From Thermoflexus hugenholtzii JAD2 (GTDB taxonomy: Bacteria > Chloroflexota > Dehalococcoidia > SHYB01), in contig CAMAVV010000083.1 in NCBI GenBank assembly GCA_945861815.1, positions 1-7,158 on the forward strand: a stretch of DNA of 7,158 nt, given 5' to 3'. Made by a program: the position numbers and the translations under genes. The notes beneath the pieces are model-generated. The model made no database searches, had not been told where the DNA came from, and saw only the letters and a program-made list of their open reading frames with translations. Of the stretch, positions 1 to 5,652 are shown piece after piece (position 1 is the first letter of the stretch; the number at the start of each line of letters is the position of its first letter).

Positions 1-1
1 G

Positions 2-679
2 ACGCTCATGATGGTCAAGCGCGCCGAAGAGACCGGCTGCAGCGCCATCTGCATCACCCTCGACTCCATCGCCGTCACCAAGCGCGAGCGCATGCTAAAG
101 CAAAACTACGTCACCACCGAGGGGCGCAACTCCTCCGTCATCAACTACGAACTCGCCTTCAAGCGCCTCGGCATCGCCTCCCACACCAACGTCGGCCAGC
201 TCATCGACCTCACATCCACCTGGAGCGACCTCGCATGGCTCGCCTCGCACACCAAGCTGCCTATCGTGGCAAAAGGCATCCTCACTGGAGATGATGCGAA
301 GCTGGCGGCGGAGCATGGGGCAAAAGCCGTCGTCGTCTCCACCCACGGCAGCCGCAATCTTGATACCACACTGACGCCCTTCGAAGCGCTGCCTGAGGTG
401 GCAGAGGCCGTCGGCGGCCGCATCGAGGTCTACATGGATGGAGGCGTCCGCCGCGGCACCGACGTTCTGAAAGCCTTGGCCTTTGGCGCTCGCGCCGTCC
501 TCATCGGCAGGCCCATCTTCTGGGGCCTCGCCTGCGCCGGCGAACGCGGCCTGCGCACAACACTGGAAATCCTTCGCGACGAGCTTGACCTGGCGATGGC
601 CCTTACCGGCCGTCCCTCCATCGCCGCAATCGACCGCTCACTCGTGACCCCCTACCGCCTTCCCCCGCACACCCTCTAA
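2..679 (+). CDS. FMN-dependent alpha-hydroxy-acid dehydrogenase/oxidase, C-terminal part (5' end outside window)
   Basis: This is the C-terminal part of a TIM-barrel flavoenzyme of the glycolate oxidase / L-lactate dehydrogenase family, which oxidises 2-hydroxy acids to 2-oxo acids with FMN. The frame is open to the left edge, so the ATG at 8 is probably an internal methionine. Family members are usually about 350-400 residues, so roughly the first 130-170 are missing. Counting from the Met at 8, the visible motifs are the FMN-contacting lysine in VAKGIL (K89), the catalytic-base loop STHGSRNLD (H113, with substrate-binding R116), the phosphate-binding DGGVRRG (144-150) and IGRP (166-169). 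The family motif is normally SNHGxRQLD, so Thr for Asn and Asn for Gln are departures next to the base. The gene ends 62 bases from the convergent amidohydrolase gene. The family is certain; the substrate (lactate, glycolate, mandelate or other) and the electron acceptor cannot be told. Confidence 0.93.
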   Translation, partial: TLMMVKRAEETGCSAICITLDSIAVTKRERMLKQNYVTTEGRNSSVINYELAFKRLGIASHTNVGQLIDLTSTWSDLAWLASHTKLPIVAKGILTGDDAKLAAEHGAKAVVVSTHGSRNLDTTLTPFEALPEVAEAVGGRIEVYMDGGVRRGTDVLKALAFGARAVLIGRPIFWGLACAGERGLRTTLEILRDELDLAMALTGRPSIAAIDRSLVTPYRLPPHTL

Positions 680-741
680 CGCTCTGCCTTTTACCCTTCG
701 TTCCAAAGACAATGCTCCCCGATGCCTGACCCTCGATCCTC

Positions 742-1821
742 TTAACTGAACCCGTACAGCTTCGCGCAATTCCCCGCCAATATCTTCTGCTTCGCCGCCT
801 CCGGCACTCCGGCAAACTCCCGCTTGATGATCGCTTGCGAGTTCGGCCAGATGCTGTCTGCGTGCGGGTAGTCGTTCGACCACATGATGTTGTCTTCTCC
901 GATGATGTCCCACGTCCGCATCCCCGCCTCGTCCGACATGAACGTCGCGAGGACATTCGACTTGAAGTATTCGCTCGGCTTCTTCTCCAGCTTCAGCCCA
1001 AGGCGCGGGCCGTGCTTCCACATCGTATGGTCCATCCGGTGGATAAAGTTCGCCACCCAGCCGATGTCTGCTTCCACCGAGACCATCTTGAGCTTGGGGT
1101 GACGCTGGAAGACGCCTGAAAAGATGATCGCCGTCATCGAGCGAATCATCCAGTTCGACATCGAGGCATAGTCGACGGCGAACTGCTGGAAGGGGTCCCG
1201 GCCAACCGCCGTCAGGATATGCATGCTGATCGGCATGCCGATGTCTTCTGCCGTCGCCCACAGCGGTTCATACATCGGGTCGTTATACGAACGCTGCTCA
1301 TCCGGCGATATGGTGATCATCACCCCCGCCAGGCCGATCTGCTTGATCCGCTTCGCCTCCAGCACCGCCTGCTCGATATCGTGCATCGGCACCAGGCCCA
1401 GCCCCTTCAGATGCTTCGGGTGCGTCGCGCAAAACTCCACCATCCAGTCGTTGTACGCCCTGATGCACGCCGTCGCGTAGTCCCGGTCGGGCAGGCGCCA
1501 CATGCGCAGCCCGGCTGTCGGGTAGAGCACCTCCGCATCCACGCCGTCTATCACCATATCCTTCAGGCGCGCGTCGGGGTCGTAGCCGCCCTTCCGGTTA
1601 TGCTCGAAGAGCTTCACGTCCTTCATCTGCTCCGGCGTGCGCCCTGCCGGCCCCATCATCCCGGCGTTGCTCGCAGGCAGGCCGTCGAAGACCAGCTTAT
1701 CGAAGCCTCCCTCGTGGAACATGTGCGGCGCGCGGTCCCGATACTTCTTATCGATGCGCTTCGTCCACACATCCCCCGGCTCGCACACATGGGAATCAGA
1801 CGAGATAACGTTGTACTTCAT
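742..1821 (-). CDS. Amidohydrolase family 2 (ACMSD-like) metal-dependent hydrolase/decarboxylase
   Basis: A 359-residue TIM-barrel protein of the amidohydrolase_2 family, whose members hydrolyse or decarboxylate small, often aromatic or carboxylated, substrates with a bound divalent metal. Visible motifs are the N-terminal SSDSHVCEP with D9 and H11 (first metal-binding strand, D-x-H rather than H-x-H), then DPMYEPLWATAEDIGMPISMH ending in H201, the SGVFQRHPKLK segment followed by E250, and the C-terminal WSNDYPH with metal-ligand D317 and H320. The protein ends in the typical helix AGNCAKLYGF. The frame is open 130 codons further upstream, but the ATG at 1821 is chosen because GAGGAGG lies 5 bases before it and the family motif begins at once. 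There is no signal peptide, so it is probably cytoplasmic. It lies last in the minus-strand block and has its own promoter candidate. Such proteins are common in multi-copy catabolic sets; the substrate is unknown. Confidence 0.93.
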   Translation of the reverse strand: MKYNVISSDSHVCEPGDVWTKRIDKKYRDRAPHMFHEGGFDKLVFDGLPASNAGMMGPAGRTPEQMKDVKLFEHNRKGGYDPDARLKDMVIDGVDAEVLYPTAGLRMWRLPDRDYATACIRAYNDWMVEFCATHPKHLKGLGLVPMHDIEQAVLEAKRIKQIGLAGVMITISPDEQRSYNDPMYEPLWATAEDIGMPISMHILTAVGRDPFQQFAVDYASMSNWMIRSMTAIIFSGVFQRHPKLKMVSVEADIGWVANFIHRMDHTMWKHGPRLGLKLEKKPSEYFKSNVLATFMSDEAGMRTWDIIGEDNIMWSNDYPHADSIWPNSQAIIKREFAGVPEAAKQKILAGNCAKLYGFS

Positions 1822-1826
1822 AGAGC

Positions 1827-1833
1827 CCTCCTC
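1827..1833 (-). promoter_or_regulatory. Ribosome binding site deciding the amidohydrolase start
   Basis: On the minus strand this reads GAGGAGG, a near-perfect Shine-Dalgarno, 5 bases before the ATG at 1821-1819. It settles the start against the much longer open frame that reaches to 2211. Confidence 0.85.
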
Positions 1834-1852
1834 ACCGCCTAGCTTTGCCGTG

Positions 1853-1880
1853 ATTCTAACACCAGGCCAAAGTGAGGCAA
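1853..1880 (-). promoter_or_regulatory. Candidate sigma70-type promoter for the amidohydrolase gene
   Basis: On the minus strand, TTGCCT (1880-1875, four of six matches to TTGACA) and TAGAAT (1858-1853, five of six to TATAAT) are separated by 16 bases. Transcription would begin near 1846, giving a leader of about 25 bases that holds the GAGGAGG ribosome site. The site lies in the 92-base gap between the amidohydrolase and the small membrane protein gene. It suggests the amidohydrolase can be expressed apart from the exporter genes upstream. This is motif matching by eye. Confidence 0.5.
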
Positions 1881-1913
1881 GCGACGCGGGCGTAATGGAG
1901 AACGGAGCCTGCC

Positions 1914-2249
1914 CTAAACCCGCCTGTTCGGGTTGATCCCCTTCTCCCTCGCCATCTCTTGCAGCGACCCGATAAGAAAGATGCAGAAGATAACCGATAT
2001 GATCAGCCCCACGACGAGCGAAATGAAAAGCAACCCACCAGCAAAACGCTTGTAGTTGAAATAGTGCGCGATAAGGCTCACCACCGCGAAAAAGACGCAC
2101 AACGACAGCACGATCCCTGAGTTCTTGAGCCCCCATACCCCCCCAAGCGCCAGCGCCGTCACCACGATAGGAACCACGCCCACGAGACAGCCAAGCCTCG
2201 CCTGGTCCCATTTTTCCTGTGCCCGCTCTACCCCATCAAGCTGCTGCAT
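1914..2249 (-). CDS. Small three-helix membrane protein of unknown function
   Basis: I do not recognise this 111-residue protein. It starts with a charged cytoplasmic-looking segment of about 18 residues (MQQLDGVERAQEKWDQAR), followed by three hydrophobic stretches at about 20-40, 44-63 and 70-95, and a polar basic tail (QEMAREKGINPNRRV). There are no catalytic motifs. The start is the only one possible: an in-frame TGA stands two codons upstream. The ribosome site is not ideal, with GAGGG 3 bases and AAGGAG 12 bases before the ATG in a purine-rich leader. It lies 44 bases after the ABC permease gene on the same strand, so co-transcription is likely, and it may be an accessory of the exporter. 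It could equally be an unrelated small membrane protein. Hydrophobicity and codon use support a real gene. Confidence 0.75.
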   Translation of the reverse strand: MQQLDGVERAQEKWDQARLGCLVGVVPIVVTALALGGVWGLKNSGIVLSLCVFFAVVSLIAHYFNYKRFAGGLLFISLVVGLIISVIFCIFLIGSLQEMAREKGINPNRRV

Positions 2250-2293
2250 CTTCCCTCAACTCTCCTTGCTGCTTGCTCCCTCCGCACCCTCTC

Positions 2294-3067
2294 TTACTTA
2301 ATCAGCCGTCTCCGCATCAATCCCAGCGACAGGACATAGAAAAACAACGACAGCGCCGCCAGCCCAATCGTCCCCCACAACATCGTCAGCGTCACGTCGC
2401 CCTCCATCAGGTGCCGCATGATGTCCACGCTCCACGTGAGCGGCAGGCACCAGGCAAAGATCTGCATTCCATGGGGCAGCTCGCTGATGGGAAAGAAGAC
2501 GCCGGCGATGAAGAACATCGGATAGATGACGATGGAAAAGAAGGGGGCGACAAAATCCGGGGAGGGCGCTTGCGACGTGTATGTGACGGAAAGAGCGGCA
2601 AAGAAGACGCCGGTCAGCACACAGGCAGGGACGACCAGAATGGCCATCGGTGAATTGACGTCCCCGGCAATCGCGATGATGAGCAAGACCAGACAGCCTG
2701 TGACGGCGCCCCGCGTCGCGCCCCACAATATCTCGCCCGTGATCACGTCCTCGATGCTCACCGGCGTCACGATCATCCCGTCGAACGTCCGCCTCACCGC
2801 CATCCGGTAATACGTCCCCCACCCGTTCTCCATCACCGCCACCTGCATCACATAGCCCGCCACCAGCCCGGGGCCGATGAACTCCCGGTAGGAGCTTCCC
2901 TCGATCTCTGTGACGACTCTCCCCAGCCCCATGCCCATGACGATATAGAGCAGTACCGGCTCCACGAAAAAGGCGACCCCGTTCGTCTTCCACTGCTTGA
3001 AGAAGACGTCGCGGTTGCGCTGCCACGTGCGCCAGCACCGGTTCGAAGGCCGCTGCATCACCAGCAT
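2294..3067 (-). CDS. ABC-2 type exporter permease (NodJ/DrrB-like)
   Basis: The membrane subunit of an ABC exporter, 257 residues from the ATG at 3067. After a basic cytoplasmic N-terminus with the typical RNRDVFFKQW segment, six hydrophobic stretches lie at about 32-49, 61-81, 117-135, 140-164, 174-194 and 227-251. The ABC-2 signature region is clear: FFIAGVFFPISELPHGMQ followed by CLPLTWSVDIMR, as in NodJ and related polysaccharide or drug exporters. The tail is basic (MRRRLIK). A GTG at 3070 would add one residue, with a 4-base overlap with the ATPase stop. The ATG at 3067 overlaps that stop by one base and has GGAG 5 bases upstream, so I prefer it. Overlap with the ATPase gene means translational coupling. 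The substrate (drug, lipid, oligosaccharide or other) cannot be read from the sequence. Confidence 0.93.
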   Translation of the reverse strand: MLVMQRPSNRCWRTWQRNRDVFFKQWKTNGVAFFVEPVLLYIVMGMGLGRVVTEIEGSSYREFIGPGLVAGYVMQVAVMENGWGTYYRMAVRRTFDGMIVTPVSIEDVITGEILWGATRGAVTGCLVLLIIAIAGDVNSPMAILVVPACVLTGVFFAALSVTYTSQAPSPDFVAPFFSIVIYPMFFIAGVFFPISELPHGMQIFAWCLPLTWSVDIMRHLMEGDVTLTMLWGTIGLAALSLFFYVLSLGLMRRRLIK

Positions 3068-3999
3068 CACGACTCCAGCCCTCGCCCCGTCAGTAGGAGA
3101 AAGACATCTTCCAAATTGGCGCGCCGTTTGATGATATTCGCTTTCGCCTCGTCGATCCCCAGCTCAGGCAGATGGCCGTCCGTATCGAAGAGCAATATCG
3201 AATCGCCGCCGTCCGCCACCTTCCCCGCCTTTCCCCTTATGGCGGCCATCGCGCCATCCTTCTCCCACGGGGCCACGCGCAGCTCCACCACCTCGCGCCC
3301 AACGTGCCGTTCGATAAGCTGCTGCGGCGTCCCGGCGGCCAGGATGCGACCCTTATCCATGATCGCCAAGCGGTCGCAGAGATTCGCCGCCTCTTCCATA
3401 TAGTGTGTCGTCAGCGCCATCGTCGCGCCCTGCAGCTTCAGCTGGTGCAGGCGTTGCCAGACCAGGTGGCGCGCATGCGGGTCAAGGCCCGTCGTCGGCT
3501 CGTCGAGGATCAGGAGGCGCGGCCTGTTGATCAGCGCCCGTGCGATGAGCAGCCTCCGCTTCATGCCGCCGGAGAGCGTATCGATGGCGGCATCCCTCTT
3601 TTCGGTCAGCTCCATGATCCCCAGCACCTCGTCTGCTCGCCTCCTCGCCTCGTCCTTCGGGATATCGAAGTAGCGCGAATAGATCAGCAGGTTCTTCAGC
3701 ACATCCAGGTCGTCGTCCAGGTTCTCTTCCTGAGGCACAACCCCGAGCGTCGCCTTGATCACCCGCGGCTCCCGCATCACGTCGCGCCCCTCCACCAGCA
3801 AGCGGCCGCTCGTCACCGGCGAGACGCAGGAAATCATGCGGATCGTGCTGCTCTTCCCCGCGCCGTTGGGCCCCAGCAGGCCAAAGCACTCCTGCGGCTC
3901 GACCGAAAAGTCGATCCCGTCGACAGCCGTGAAATCGCCATAGCGCTTCACAAGGCGCTCGGCCTGGATGATGGAAGGCATACCGATACATGCTAACAA
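3067..3999 (-). CDS. ABC exporter ATP-binding protein (NodI/DrrA-like)
   Basis: The nucleotide-binding subunit, 310 residues, that powers the permease encoded just downstream. All ABC motifs are intact: Walker A GPNGAGKS (43-50), Q-loop Q90 in VVPQEENLDDDL, signature LSGGMKRRL (142-150), Walker B LLILDEP (162-168) and H-loop H199 in LTTHYMEEA. The segment around LIYSRYFDIP (105-114) resembles NodI and DrrA-type ATPases. After about residue 230 comes a C-terminal domain ending ANLEDVFLLLTGRGL, typical of ABC-2 exporter ATPases. The start is the TTG at 3999, because GGAGG lies exactly 7 bases before it; the ATG at 3981 (residue 7) is 25 bases from that site and is the alternative. It is the first gene of the minus-strand block and diverges from nfeD. 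No promoter was convincing upstream. Confidence 0.94.
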   Translation of the reverse strand: MLACIGMPSIIQAERLVKRYGDFTAVDGIDFSVEPQECFGLLGPNGAGKSSTIRMISCVSPVTSGRLLVEGRDVMREPRVIKATLGVVPQEENLDDDLDVLKNLLIYSRYFDIPKDEARRRADEVLGIMELTEKRDAAIDTLSGGMKRRLLIARALINRPRLLILDEPTTGLDPHARHLVWQRLHQLKLQGATMALTTHYMEEAANLCDRLAIMDKGRILAAGTPQQLIERHVGREVVELRVAPWEKDGAMAAIRGKAGKVADGGDSILLFDTDGHLPELGIDEAKANIIKRRANLEDVFLLLTGRGLES

Positions 4000-4006
4000 A
4001 CGTCAG

Positions 4007-4011
4007 CCTCC
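4007..4011 (-). promoter_or_regulatory. Ribosome binding site supporting a TTG start for the ABC ATPase
   Basis: On the minus strand this reads GGAGG, followed by 7 bases (CTGACGT) and then TTG at 3999-3997. The spacing is ideal for TTG and too long (25 bases) for the in-frame ATG at 3981, so it favours the rarer start codon. Confidence 0.65.
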
Positions 4012-4131
4012 GAATGTAGCGACACTTTGCCCTAATCGTCCCTATCTCATCTCGAACTTCTTGTTCCTCTCCTCAAAGATTCTTTCCTGAGGCCGTATCT
4101 TCGGCCCTGAGCCCGGTCTGCCGGAATCGCA

Positions 4132-4148
4132 GGGAGAGGTCTCTTCCC
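4132..4148. promoter_or_regulatory. Inverted repeat just upstream of the nfeD promoter
   Basis: GGGAGAG (4132-4138) and CTCTTCCC (4141-4148) are complementary apart from one extra T, around a 2-base centre. It ends 7 bases before the -35 element. It lies outside the expected transcript, and its centre is too small for an RNA loop, so a protein-binding site is more plausible than a hairpin. It could also be chance. Confidence 0.3.
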
Positions 4149-4155
4149 CAAGTTC

Positions 4156-4185
4156 CTGACTTCCTACGTTCCTTCGTCCTATAAT
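4156..4185 (+). promoter_or_regulatory. Sigma70-type promoter for nfeD and the following genes
   Basis: An exact TATAAT lies at 4180-4185, with CTGACT (four of six matches to TTGACA) at 4156-4161 and an 18-base spacer. Transcription would start near 4192, giving a leader of about 30 bases before the nfeD ATG at 4222. A perfect -10 hexamer in such GC-rich DNA, at the right place and facing the right way, is unlikely by chance. It probably drives nfeD, the SPFH gene and the oxidoreductase. Confidence 0.65.
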
Positions 4186-4221
4186 GTCCCTTCGAGGTGG
4201 AGCATAGCGAAATTTGCCCGC

Positions 4222-5583
4222 ATGACCCGTCTGCTCTTCTTCCTGGCGCTTTGCATCACTAGCCTGCTGCCTTCTATTGCCTCCGCCAAGTCTCCCTCCA
4301 ACGCCGTCATCGTCATTACCCTCGACGATGCCATCGACCCGAACCACGCCCGCTATCTCGACCGTGGCATGGACAGAGCCGAAAAAGAAGGGGCGCGACT
4401 CGTCATCATCCGCGTCGATACCCCTGGCGGCCTTATAAGCTCCATGCGCGCTATGGTTCAGCGCATCCTGGAATCGAAGGTTCCCGTCGCCACATTCGTC
4501 GCTCCCGCTGGCGCCCATGCCGGCTCCGCAGGCGCATTCATCGTCGCCGCGGGCCACATCGCCGCCATGTCCCCGACGACCAACATCGGCGCCGCATCTC
4601 CTGTCGGCGGCGGTGGAGAAGACCTTCCCTCCACCATCAAGGACAAGGCCACCAACGACGCATCGGCCCTCATGCGCAGCATCGCCGAGACTCGAGGCCG
4701 CAACGCCGATCTCCTGGAGGCCATGGTCACCCGCGCAGCCTCGTACAGCGCCAAAGAGGCCCTCGATGGCAACATCATCAACCTCATCGCGACAGATGCC
4801 AACAACCTCCTGGAACAACTCCACGGCCGCACGATACAGCTGGCCGGTGGCAGCCAAGCCACTCTCGATACGATAGGCATCAGCTGCGTCGAACCCCTTC
4901 GCCAATGCGGCAACGAGAAGCTGACCTGGTTCGAGCGCTTCATCCGCTTCATTGCCGACCCCAACGTCACCGGCCTTCTCCTCTCCCTCGGCTCCCTGGG
5001 CCTCCTCATCGAGTTCTATAGCCCTGGCCTCGTCGTCCCGGGCGTCATCGGCGCAATCATGATCGCCCTGGCCTTCATCGCCTTCGGCAACCTGCCGGTG
5101 AACTGGGCCGGCGTCGGGCTTATCGCCATCGCCGTCATCCTCGCCGCCATCGAGTTGCACCTCCCTAGCTTCGGCGTCTTTGGCGTCAGCTCCATCATCG
5201 CCTTCATCTTTGGATTCCTCTTTCTCTTCGCGCCCTTCACCGGCAGCGCCCCGGACTTTTCCGCGCCAGATATCCGCGTCAGCCCCTGGGTGATTGGCGG
5301 CGTCAGCGGCGGCATCGGAGCGCTCCTCATCGCAACCGGCTTCTTGGCTCTGCGCGGCAAAAAGAAATCGCCTTTCCGAGTCACACCGTCGGATGCGCGA
5401 ACCGTTGTCGGCCAGATCGGACGGGTGAAGAAAGCGCTAGACCCAGTAGGAACCGTCTACGTCGCCGAAGAAGATTGGTCGGCGGAGGCGGTGGACCGCT
5501 CGCATATCCAGGGTGGCGCGCAAGTCGAGGTCGTCAGTGTCGAAGGACTCACGTTGAAGGTGAGGCCCGCGAAGGAAAGTTGA
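4222..5583 (+). CDS. nfeD: Long-form NfeD membrane serine protease (ClpP-like domain, membrane core, OB fold)
   Basis: A 453-residue membrane protease that partners SPFH/stomatin proteins. Residues 1-22 form a signal peptide ending SIASA. Residues about 27-205 are a ClpP-like domain: DTPGG (66-70), the nucleophile S102 in HAGSAG, and K142 in DKATND. K142 stands 19 residues before GRN (159-161), the same place as the catalytic Lys of archaeal PH1510 as I recall it, so the Ser/Lys dyad appears intact. Hydrophobic stretches at about 248-267, 270-289, 296-313, 318-337 and 355-377 form the membrane core. Residues 392-449 are the NfeD OB fold (VGQIGRVKKALDPVGTVYV, then GLTLKVRP). C222 and C229 could form a disulfide. 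The start fits the signal peptide, though the GAGGTGGAG upstream is farther than usual (18 bases or more). The SPFH gene follows after 69 bases, the known pairing. Its role is membrane quality control or microdomain turnover. Confidence 0.95.
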   Translation: MTRLLFFLALCITSLLPSIASAKSPSNAVIVITLDDAIDPNHARYLDRGMDRAEKEGARLVIIRVDTPGGLISSMRAMVQRILESKVPVATFVAPAGAHAGSAGAFIVAAGHIAAMSPTTNIGAASPVGGGGEDLPSTIKDKATNDASALMRSIAETRGRNADLLEAMVTRAASYSAKEALDGNIINLIATDANNLLEQLHGRTIQLAGGSQATLDTIGISCVEPLRQCGNEKLTWFERFIRFIADPNVTGLLLSLGSLGLLIEFYSPGLVVPGVIGAIMIALAFIAFGNLPVNWAGVGLIAIAVILAAIELHLPSFGVFGVSSIIAFIFGFLFLFAPFTGSAPDFSAPDIRVSPWVIGGVSGGIGALLIATGFLALRGKKKSPFRVTPSDARTVVGQIGRVKKALDPVGTVYVAEEDWSAEAVDRSHIQGGAQVEVVSVEGLTLKVRPAKES

Positions 5584-5611
5584 CGCGAGGGAAGACCCAT
5601 CGTAACGTAGG

Positions 5612-5630
5612 GCGCTGCACGGTGCGGCGC
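5612..5630 (+). other. Strong hairpin between nfeD and the SPFH gene
   Basis: GCGCTGCA (5612-5619) and TGCGGCGC (5623-5630) pair over 8 positions (7 Watson-Crick and one G-U in RNA) around the 3-base loop CGG. No T run follows on either strand, so it is not a standard terminator. It lies in the 69-base gap, 14 bases before the SPFH ribosome site. It may tune mRNA decay or relative expression of the two genes. With its flank GTAGGGCGC it also recalls GTAGGGGCG-type palindromic repeats scattered in some bacterial genomes. Confidence 0.55.
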
Positions 5631-5643
5631 GAGACATGAAAAA

Positions 5644-5648
5644 AGGAG
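5644..5648 (+). promoter_or_regulatory. Ribosome binding site of the SPFH gene
   Basis: AGGAG after a run of A, 4 bases before the ATG at 5653. It fixes the start. Upstream in frame there is only a short stretch back to a TAG at 5608, with no start codon and no hydrophobic sequence. Confidence 0.8.
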
Positions 5649-5652
5649 ACCC

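Larger units (their letters stand above)
4000..4221. other. Divergent intergenic region between ABC ATPase and nfeD
   Basis: A gap of 222 bases between two genes read in opposite directions, holding the control elements of both blocks. It contains the minus-strand GGAGG site (4007-4011) and small inverted repeats at 4071-4092 (CCTC/GAGG and AAAG/CTTT arms with a bulge), 4091-4106 (GGCCG, 6-base loop, CGGCC) and 4132-4148. It also holds the rightward promoter at 4156-4185. I see no convincing -35/-10 pair for the leftward genes and no small gene. Confidence 0.6.

Noticed and set aside
680..741. Possible bidirectional terminator between the convergent genes
   Set aside because: No stem of useful length with a T run can be found on either strand.
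1219..1842. Plus-strand open frame (207 codons) opposite the amidohydrolase
   Set aside because: Arg/His-rich antisense translation over a gene with clear metal-binding motifs; a shadow.
1822..2211. N-terminal extension of the amidohydrolase frame by 130 codons
   Set aside because: The frame is open, but the extension overlaps the small membrane protein gene, has no family similarity, and a GAGGAGG site stands 5 bases before the ATG at 1821.
3172..3996. Plus-strand open frame (274 codons) opposite the ABC ATPase
   Set aside because: It is rich in His, Arg and Gln without motifs. The opposite strand encodes a complete set of ABC motifs, so this is a shadow.
4012..4100. Promoter for the leftward ABC genes
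   Set aside because: Candidates on the minus strand such as TACATT near 4013-4018 match only four of six -10 positions and lack a -35 at proper spacing, so I do not call one.
4071..4106. Hairpins CCTC-AAAG/CTTT-GAGG and GGCCG/CGGCC upstream of nfeD as terminator or riboswitch
   Set aside because: The stems are short or bulged, have no T run, and lie upstream of the predicted nfeD transcription start. No known riboswitch core is recognisable.
4042..5160. Long minus-strand open frame (372 codons) opposite nfeD
   Set aside because: The translation is low-complexity and rich in Asp, Gly and Glu, with no family features. It is the antisense shadow of a strongly C-ending codon pattern in nfeD, whose domains are unmistakable.
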